A stretch of DNA of 64,000 nucleotides from an uncultured Lewinella sp. (GTDB taxonomy: Bacteria > Bacteroidota > Bacteroidia > Chitinophagales > Saprospiraceae), in contig CAJXPD010000006.1 of assembly GCA_913057785.1 (NCBI GenBank), positions 23,276-87,275 on the forward strand. The letters are read 5' to 3'. Each line of letters begins with the position of its first letter. Within the stretch, counting starts at the first letter, position 1. The translations under genes were made by a program, and so were the position numbers. Below the pieces are notes generated by a model. That model was not told the DNA's origin. It searched no databases and saw nothing but the letters and a program-made list of their open reading frames with translations. Positions 57,206 to 64,000 of this stretch are shown in pieces.

Positions 57206-57673
57206 ATGCCAGCTAGAGAGATTTCCCTTCTGCTGATCGACTCCAATGAGCAGCATCAGGATGTCGTACAGGATCTCCTAGGAGACCGCTACGAGCTCTA
57301 CTTGGCTGGCAATGGCAGAGATGGAATTAAGCAAGCTCACAAACATATTCCTGACATTATCTTCATCAATAAAGAATTACCAGAAGGAAATTGTGCGGAG
57401 ATCTGTCAGCAACTAAAGAGCCATCAATTAAGCAGCCACATACCAATCTTACTTATCGGAAAACAGATCAATCCATTTCGTGCCAAGATCAAATATAAAG
57501 TAGATGTTTTTCTAGAATATCCCTATAGTATGAGACAGCTATTAGTACAAGTAAGGAAAATGATACAATTCAAAATTCGCCTGCAAGAAAGATATGCTTT
57601 GTTTGCCAAGAAGGATACCCGTTTGGTGTCTGAGGAAAGTGTCTTAAGCGATTTGATTCTTCGGCTACCCTAG
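57206..57673 (+). CDS. stand-alone degenerate response-regulator receiver-like protein
   Basis: ISLLLIDSNEQHQDVVQDLLGDRYELYLAGNGRDGIKQAHKHIPDIIFINKELPEGNCAEICQQL aligns with HTCS receiver but acceptor Asp is Asn. Confidence 0.8.
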   Translation: MPAREISLLLIDSNEQHQDVVQDLLGDRYELYLAGNGRDGIKQAHKHIPDIIFINKELPEGNCAEICQQLKSHQLSSHIPILLIGKQINPFRAKIKYKVDVFLEYPYSMRQLLVQVRKMIQFKIRLQERYALFAKKDTRLVSEESVLSDLILRLP

Positions 57674-57755
57674 ATCCGTCGGTGAACAAATATATTTTCA
57701 TTAACTTTCGATTTTTGATACCCCCTGCTGATTCTAAAAGCCATCATTTTCAAAA

Positions 57756-60700
57756 TTGGTTGAATTGATCCGTAGTATTCGCCATTGTCGTTGTGTTCTA
57801 GCCCTAGTTACTTGCCTTGCTTTAGCTGATATCAGTCAGCTTCATGGTCAACCTTTGTCCACCTATCAGCACTTTACTCAAAAACAAGGTCTTTCCAGCA
57901 ACTATGTTCTTTCCTTCATTGAAGATCACTTGGGGTTCATTTGGATTGGAACGGAGAATGGACTAAACCGATTCGACGGCACCCATTTCTTAGAATACCG
58001 TCATGATCCAGAGGATATTAGCTCCTTAAGTAGCAACTGGATTACCGCGATTTTTGAAGATAGTCGAAGAAACATTTGGGTCGGTACGCGAAATGGTTTG
58101 AACCGACTTGATCGACGTAGTGGAATATTTGAAAGAGTAGACTTGCGGAAAGCGGATGGATCGCTAGTTAAGGATGAGATCACCAGCTGTTTGGAAGACC
58201 AGGATGGCAATGTCTGGGTTTTAACACTAAGGAACGGCCTGTTTAGGGTACCGATGGGGAAAAATAGTTTACCCTATATTGGTGAGCACTTCGCCTACAA
58301 GAACTTCACATCAGCATCGGCAAATAGCTTAAGACTCTCTCATCTCATTCAAGTTCAGGAAGATTATCTATGGATAGCTACCACACAAGGTCTTGATCGG
58401 CTCCAGCTCTCTACTGGAGAAATCCTGAGCCGGCAGATTCCCAATTTTACGGGTTTCTTTCAAGGTGAAGTTGATTTTATCAAGAGTTTAGTCAATTCTT
58501 CAGGTAATATCATTCTTCAGCTAGGAGGACAACTTTACCGAATAGAAGATCAAGAAACCAATCCAAGTATAGTTCTAATTCCACGGGTTGGCTCCAATTC
58601 CTCTATGGATCGACTTTTGCGGCATATGATTTGGCAGGATGAGCAGACCTTGTTAGCTACGGATTTGGCACAGATTTATTCCATTGATCTCAGCAGTGGA
58701 GAACAGCGCCTTTTCTTTCCAGCCGAAACGCAGGCTAATTTATTTCGCAACCGAATCCTGCCCTTACTAGAAGATTCAAAAGGGAATCTTTGGGTCGGTA
58801 CCTCTGGAGGAGGGATTCACTTCTTGTCAGGTGAAAAACCGGTTTACAATTTCTATCAGCATGAATCTGATAACCCCAATTCACTCTCTGCTGGATCTGT
58901 CCGGAGTTTCACAGAAGACCGGCAAGGTCATCTCTGGATTGGTATTTTGGGTGGTGGGATTGAGCAATTTCAATATGCTCCTGAAGGCTCAAGAATCAAT
59001 AAATTAAAAACTATAAATACGGGTAATCAAGGCTTAAGCAGTGACCAAGTAATTAAGGTGATGCTCGATCAAGGAGAAGATGCGCTTTGGGTGGCCACCA
59101 ATGACAATGGCCTCAATCGAGTAGATCTTGTTTCGGGAAAAACCAAAGTATATCGCCATATAGAGAATGACCCTAATTCACTAGGCGGCAACCGTATCTG
59201 GGGCTTGAATCAAGATAAAGAGGGCTTCATCTGGGTAGGCACCTGGGCAGAAGGTTTGGCGCGCCTCAACCCTAAGGATGGTAGCATCAAGGACTTTTTT
59301 GCTACCCCAAATGGCCTCAGTAGTAACAGCATACGCTTTATTTATAGAGCTCCAGATGAGTCCTTTTGGATTGGAACTACCCGCGGACTTAATCGATTAG
59401 ATACGCAAACCGAAACCTTCGTCCCCTTCATTCATGACCCTGCTGATTCTTCAAGTCTTTCCAACAATCTCGTTTGGTCCGTTTTCAAAGATCGCCAAGG
59501 AGACCTTTGGGTGGGTACTGATGTAGGACTTAATCGACTTGATCCGGTAACCAACAGTTTTGAGCACTTTTATGAGGATGATGGTCTGCCCTCCAATACA
59601 ATTTTCGGTTTGGCCGAGGATCCTGAAGGGGTGCTGTGGGTAAGTACAGACAAAGGGGTAGCTAGAGTTATCCGGGGACTGGGGGAGATTTCCTTTCAGA
59701 AAATCAATGTTCAAGACGAATTGGGTAGCGTTTCTTTCATACCGAAGGCCCTATACCAAAGTCCTAATTCCGGGCAAATGCTCCTCGGAAATGCTAGTAG
59801 GATGGTCATGGTGGATCCGGACCTCATTGGACAAGACACCTTTAGTCATAATTTAACGATCCATTCTCTTTCTACTTTTCGCCTTGGGAATGGAAAAGGA
59901 AAAAAGGACGTAGATTACTTTATAGCCGATAAATCGGAAGAGATTCAACTGGGATATCAAGACCAATCCATTAGTTTGCAGCTTTGTGATCTGGCTTGGC
60001 ACGGCACACAGGAACGGCAATATGAATACCAATTGTTCGGATTTAACGGCCAGTGGATGAGCCTTCCGGAAAACATGGAGGTAACCTTTACAAATCTTGA
60101 TGCTGGTAAATATCAGTTTCTGGTTAGAACTAAAAGTGCTGGCAATATCGCCTCGGAGGCAGTTCAATTGCTTTCTTTACGAGTATTTCCTCCTTGGTGG
60201 GAAAGTACCATTGCCTATTTGAGCTACCTATTGCTTCTGGCTGGTTTTGGCTACCTCGTCTATCGATTCCAACTGAATCGACAGCTACAGATTCAGGAGA
60301 CCGAAAACCTTAAAGCCCTAGATGCTTTCAAGAATAAACTTTACACTAATATCACCCATGAATTCAAGACGCCCTTGACCGTAATCAGCGGAGTGATAGA
60401 GCAGGTACAAGGGCACGATAAAGTAAAGAAGCTGGTAAAGAGAAGTAGTTCCAACCTTCTAAATCTGGTGAATCAAATATTGGATCTAAGAAAGTTAGAA
60501 GAAGGACGTTTAAAATTAAAGTGGATTCAGGCTGATATAATTGAGTATCTACAATATTTATTGGCTTCTTATGAAGCCCTTGCAGGTTTAAAGAATATTC
60601 AACTACATTTTGTCCCGGACGACGAGGAAATCCTGATAGATTTCGATAAAGAAAAATTGCAAAGAGTACTTTCTAATTTGCTTTCCAACGCGATCAAGTT

Positions 60701-61901
60701 CACTCCTCCGGACGGCCATATCTACATCAGAGCCTCTAAGCGAGAAGTCGCAGGAATGGACCACCCCACCCTATCCTTGATCATTCAGGACACCGGCATC
60801 GGCATTCCACAGGAGGATCAAGAAAGCATCTTTGATCGATTCTACCAAGTAGGTAATGATGCCCCGAAAGTTAACTCCGCCCTGCAATATCGCGGCCCAG
60901 GTGGAGGCACTGGCATCGGGTTAGCCATGACAAAAGAGTTGGTCGAATTCATGGGAGGTAGTATTTCCGTCAAGAGTCAGCTGGGCAAAGGGAGTTCCTT
61001 TACTATTGTACTCCCTCTCCATCAAAACGCAACACTCGTTCCAATCAAAGAACTCACCCAAACGCCTATTCTTGCGCCCGAGATTCCATCTGAAGGAGCG
61101 GAGCTTTCGGCCGGTCCTTATACGGGGATGGTGAGTGGCAGCTTACAAAGTCTTCTCTTAATTGAAGACAATACAGACGTCATGCAATATCTCGTATCCT
61201 TGCTAGAAGACAAGTATGATCTTTATCTTGCTCGTGATGGCCAAGAAGGAATCGACCTAGCATTGGAGCACATCCCGGATTTAATCGTGAGTGATGTGAT
61301 GATGCCCATCAAGGATGGCTTTGAAGTTTGTAGTACCTTGAAAATGGATGAACGAACAAGCCATATTCCTATCATACTTCTAACCGCCAAGTCTAGTATA
61401 GATTCTCGATTGGAAGGCTTAGGCCGAGGAGCGGATGCCTACCTAGCGAAGCCCTTTGACCAGCGAGAATTGTTCATTAGACTTGAGCGATTGGCCGCCC
61501 TACGGCAGCAACTGAGAGAGCGTTATCAAGGCTTCGAACCGGTGGAGCCCGCGGAAGAAAGGAACCCTTATGCACAGGAGGATGCATTTATCCATAGACT
61601 CCAAGACGTCATTGTTTCCAAGATGAAAGACGCAGAGTTTGGTATTAACACCCTTTGCCAGGAAATGGGAATGAGCAGATCCCAGCTCCATCTCAAACTC
61701 AAGGCATTAACGAATCGATCCACTTCCCATGTAATCCGTGCCGTTCGGCTGCACAAAGCCAAGGAATTACTGCAAGGAAATTCCATGAACGTTACCGAGG
61801 TGTCCTTCGAAGTAGGATTCAATGATCCTGCCTATTTTTCAAGAAAATTTACAGAGGAATTCGGGATTAGCCCGAAGAAATTCATGGGCAACCTCTCCTA
61901 G
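57756..61901 (+). CDS. hybrid two-component system sensor histidine kinase/response regulator (HTCS)
   Basis: Propeller repeats (LGFIWIGTENGLNRFDG...), ITHEFKTPLTVISG, GTGIGLAMTKELV, REC LIVSDVMMPIKDGFEV, AraC HTH; TTG start probable. Confidence 0.95.
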   Translation: MVELIRSIRHCRCVLALVTCLALADISQLHGQPLSTYQHFTQKQGLSSNYVLSFIEDHLGFIWIGTENGLNRFDGTHFLEYRHDPEDISSLSSNWITAIFEDSRRNIWVGTRNGLNRLDRRSGIFERVDLRKADGSLVKDEITSCLEDQDGNVWVLTLRNGLFRVPMGKNSLPYIGEHFAYKNFTSASANSLRLSHLIQVQEDYLWIATTQGLDRLQLSTGEILSRQIPNFTGFFQGEVDFIKSLVNSSGNIILQLGGQLYRIEDQETNPSIVLIPRVGSNSSMDRLLRHMIWQDEQTLLATDLAQIYSIDLSSGEQRLFFPAETQANLFRNRILPLLEDSKGNLWVGTSGGGIHFLSGEKPVYNFYQHESDNPNSLSAGSVRSFTEDRQGHLWIGILGGGIEQFQYAPEGSRINKLKTINTGNQGLSSDQVIKVMLDQGEDALWVATNDNGLNRVDLVSGKTKVYRHIENDPNSLGGNRIWGLNQDKEGFIWVGTWAEGLARLNPKDGSIKDFFATPNGLSSNSIRFIYRAPDESFWIGTTRGLNRLDTQTETFVPFIHDPADSSSLSNNLVWSVFKDRQGDLWVGTDVGLNRLDPVTNSFEHFYEDDGLPSNTIFGLAEDPEGVLWVSTDKGVARVIRGLGEISFQKINVQDELGSVSFIPKALYQSPNSGQMLLGNASRMVMVDPDLIGQDTFSHNLTIHSLSTFRLGNGKGKKDVDYFIADKSEEIQLGYQDQSISLQLCDLAWHGTQERQYEYQLFGFNGQWMSLPENMEVTFTNLDAGKYQFLVRTKSAGNIASEAVQLLSLRVFPPWWESTIAYLSYLLLLAGFGYLVYRFQLNRQLQIQETENLKALDAFKNKLYTNITHEFKTPLTVISGVIEQVQGHDKVKKLVKRSSSNLLNLVNQILDLRKLEEGRLKLKWIQADIIEYLQYLLASYEALAGLKNIQLHFVPDDEEILIDFDKEKLQRVLSNLLSNAIKFTPPDGHIYIRASKREVAGMDHPTLSLIIQDTGIGIPQEDQESIFDRFYQVGNDAPKVNSALQYRGPGGGTGIGLAMTKELVEFMGGSISVKSQLGKGSSFTIVLPLHQNATLVPIKELTQTPILAPEIPSEGAELSAGPYTGMVSGSLQSLLLIEDNTDVMQYLVSLLEDKYDLYLARDGQEGIDLALEHIPDLIVSDVMMPIKDGFEVCSTLKMDERTSHIPIILLTAKSSIDSRLEGLGRGADAYLAKPFDQRELFIRLERLAALRQQLRERYQGFEPVEPAEERNPYAQEDAFIHRLQDVIVSKMKDAEFGINTLCQEMGMSRSQLHLKLKALTNRSTSHVIRAVRLHKAKELLQGNSMNVTEVSFEVGFNDPAYFSRKFTEEFGISPKKFMGNLS

Positions 61902-61924
61902 TAGTACTTCCACAAGCCTTACTT

Positions 61925-61955
61925 ATCAAAATGATCATTGTTTGTCCATTTTGAT
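61925..61955. terminator. hairpin between HTCS and dehydrogenase genes (terminator or operator)
   Basis: ATCAAAATG-N13-CATTTTGAT, perfect 9-bp inverted repeat. Confidence 0.45.
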
Positions 61956-62016
61956 GATAGAAATCTAGGAAAAAAGGTGAAAATTGAAGCTATCAATTCA
62001 CCAAGACAATTGTGTT

Positions 62017-62994
62017 ATGAAAGCATGGCAAATCAACGCCTATGGAGGTCCCGAAGTATTCAAGCTCGTTGATCTTCCCGATCCTAGTCCAAAATCAGGT
62101 CACATCCTAGTTGAAATCAAAGCCTTTGGTATTAATCGGAGTGAATTATACACCCGACAAGGTCATTCTGGGGATGCCGTCACCCTGCCTAGAGTATTAG
62201 GGATAGAATGTGTTGGAGTCGTAAAAGATAGCGGAGGTAGCGACCTCCAAATTGGCCAAAAAGTTGGAGCTGCGATGGGACATATGGGACGACTGTATGA
62301 TGGAGGTTATGCTGAAATGGCTTTGATTCCAAGATCCAATGTTTACCCCATCGATACAAGTCTGGATTGGGCAACTGTGGGGGCATTACCAGAAATGTAT
62401 CTTACGGCCTGGGGAGTGATCAAGGAAGCCATCGATTTGCCCAGGAATAGCTCCTTGCTAATCAGAGGAGGAAGTTCTTCCGTAGGGCTTGCCTGTGCCT
62501 CAATCGCCAAGGAAATGGGCTGCACCGTCTTAGCCACTACCCGAAAGGAAGAGAAGATTCCTATTCTGAAAGCGGCAGGGGTAGATCATGTTATCATCGA
62601 CGATGGACAAATCGCTTCTAAGGTCAAAGCCATTGTACCTGGAGGTGTGGCAGGCGTGGTAGAACTCGTTGGTATCGAAAAAACAATCATGGACTGCTTG
62701 CAATCTACGGCACCCAAAGGAACGGTTGGAATGGTGGGATTTCTCGGGGATACTTGGGATTATAAATTCTTTCCTTGGATGCCGTCCACAGTAAAACTTA
62801 CTTTATATAGCAGTGAAACCTTGAATACCGAATATGCCACCCCCGTCCTCCAAAGGGTAGTGGATCAGGTAGCTGCCGGAAAATATAAGTCGAATATTCA
62901 CCAAGTTTTTGGTTTTGGCGAGCTTCCGAAGGCGCATAAGATGATGGAGAGCAACCAGGCCGCAGGGAAGTTGGTCGTTTTGACGGAAAACTAA
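62017..62994 (+). CDS. zinc-binding dehydrogenase / quinone oxidoreductase-like (MDR) protein
   Basis: MKAWQINAYGGPEVFKLVDLPDPSPKSGHILVEIKAFGINRSELYTRQG; LLIRGGSSSVGLACASIAKEMG. Confidence 0.94.
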   Translation: MKAWQINAYGGPEVFKLVDLPDPSPKSGHILVEIKAFGINRSELYTRQGHSGDAVTLPRVLGIECVGVVKDSGGSDLQIGQKVGAAMGHMGRLYDGGYAEMALIPRSNVYPIDTSLDWATVGALPEMYLTAWGVIKEAIDLPRNSSLLIRGGSSSVGLACASIAKEMGCTVLATTRKEEKIPILKAAGVDHVIIDDGQIASKVKAIVPGGVAGVVELVGIEKTIMDCLQSTAPKGTVGMVGFLGDTWDYKFFPWMPSTVKLTLYSSETLNTEYATPVLQRVVDQVAAGKYKSNIHQVFGFGELPKAHKMMESNQAAGKLVVLTEN

Positions 62995-63021
62995 TGTGTA
63001 CACTATTTTGTATCATTGGGT

Positions 63022-63858
63022 ATGCGAGAGTATACCATTCCCAATCACTTGCTACAGGAAGGCCCCCCTCCTCCCATTGGTTTGATAGATTATCGAGCGG
63101 AAGGCAGTCCGGTGCGTAACCGGATTCTGTACACCCAGAATGTCATCAGCTTCATGATCCAGGGCTCCAAGGAGATTCATATGCAAGAATCGCCCCTAAG
63201 CTTTGATCAAAGCCATTTTGCTATCATTACTTCGAGTCGTTGCCTGATGACGGAGATCTCAGCTAATGGCCAGTATCGAAGCTTATTATTTTTTTTCGAT
63301 GATGAAGTCCTGAGAAGTATTTGGTTGAAACATATGGATGCCTTTCAAGAGATAGAAACTAAAGCAGAAGCACTATCTCTGCCCTATGATCCCTACCTCT
63401 TGCAGTTTCGCAATTCGCTTGAGCTACTATGCCGAACCAATTCGCCCAGCCTTGCCCTATTGACGGCCAAGCTGGAGGAGTTTCTCCTATATGTATTGCA
63501 AAGACGTCCACAGCAACTGATTGCTCTACTCAATAACAGCAAATCCAAAACAGAGGTGGATTTCAGAAATGTGGTGGAAAATAACCTGTTCAGCAACCTG
63601 AGCGTGGAAGAGTTAGCTTTCCTATGCAATATGAGTCTGTCCACCTTCAAACGACACTTCCATAAGTTTTATGAAACTTCCCCAAGCCGTTTTATTCAAG
63701 AACAACGGATGAAAATGGCCGGGCAGTTACTCCAAAAGAAAAAGCTTCCCTCTGAAATCTACAATCTGGTGGGATATGACTCCTATTCCAATTTTGCCCG
63801 AGCTTTCAAGCAATACCATCAGATGAGTCCACGGCAGTACCTCAACATGAACGATTAA
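63022..63858 (+). CDS. AraC-family transcriptional regulator
   Basis: C-terminal AraC HTH (LSVEELAFLCNMSLSTFKRHFHKFYETSPSRFIQEQRMKMAGQLL...YDSYSNFARAFKQYHQMSPRQYL). Confidence 0.93.
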   Translation: MREYTIPNHLLQEGPPPPIGLIDYRAEGSPVRNRILYTQNVISFMIQGSKEIHMQESPLSFDQSHFAIITSSRCLMTEISANGQYRSLLFFFDDEVLRSIWLKHMDAFQEIETKAEALSLPYDPYLLQFRNSLELLCRTNSPSLALLTAKLEEFLLYVLQRRPQQLIALLNNSKSKTEVDFRNVVENNLFSNLSVEELAFLCNMSLSTFKRHFHKFYETSPSRFIQEQRMKMAGQLLQKKKLPSEIYNLVGYDSYSNFARAFKQYHQMSPRQYLNMND

Positions 63859-63945
63859 GTATACTTATCGAACGAATTGATGTAGGTGGCGCCTCTTCAA
63901 TTCCTGCAATTTTGCCTTAAAATAATCTTCTCTGACAGTTTTTGT

Positions 63946-64000
63946 GGGCCTGTCCGGCTAACTAGACGGGCCTGTCCGGCTAACTAGACGGGCCTGTCCG
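63946..64000. repeat. tandem 22-bp repeat GGGCCTGTCCGGCTAACTAGAC, at least 2.5 copies, running off the window edge
   Basis: Identical copies at 63946-63967 and 63968-63989; partial 63990-64000. Confidence 0.95.

Noticed and set aside
63946-64000. Possible CRISPR array at the window end
   Set aside because: 22-bp units are contiguous with no unique spacers; simple tandem repeat

Overview
The window is a 64 kb stretch of Bacteroidota chromosome, probably Saprospiria or a Lewinella-like relative. That lineage is inferred from SusC/SusD, HTCS regulators, a T9SS-type C-terminal tail, DUF6090-type proteins and TAnnTTTG-like promoters. It starts inside mnmE. Main contents, in order: an AraC regulator; a SusD/SusC pair with a retropepsin-like protease and a hybrid two-component (HTCS) regulator but no visible CAZyme; an RND efflux operon (adaptor, permease, TolC); a set of small regulators and enzymes (VOC, AraC, DoxX/HxlR, alpha/beta hydrolase, class-C-type serine hydrolase, App1/DUF2183, MBL, macro domain, AraC-GyrI); an oxidoreductase; a Crp-like regulator; a ~16 kb transport cluster at 35572-51420; a TIM-barrel/esterase/oxidoreductase block; an orphan EAD11-like protein; a degenerate receiver next to a second HTCS; a quinone-oxidoreductase-like dehydrogenase; and a terminal AraC regulator. 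The standout is the 16 kb cluster. It combines an ABC ATPase, an ABC-permease/M1-like/golvesin-like fusion, TolC, a membrane-fusion adaptor, an RND permease, a 1567-aa RND permease fused in frame to extra TM helices and a complete ABC ATPase domain, and an ABC permease. It may be a hybrid PMF/ATP-powered envelope-spanning exporter. Other notable signals are a hairpin ending 4 nt upstream of a start codon, an orphan minus-strand terminator, clustered inverted repeats in noncoding DNA, a one-base frameshift, and two tandem-repeat tracts. No tRNA, rRNA, CRISPR array or transposase was recognised. All family calls are from reading the sequence; no searches were run.
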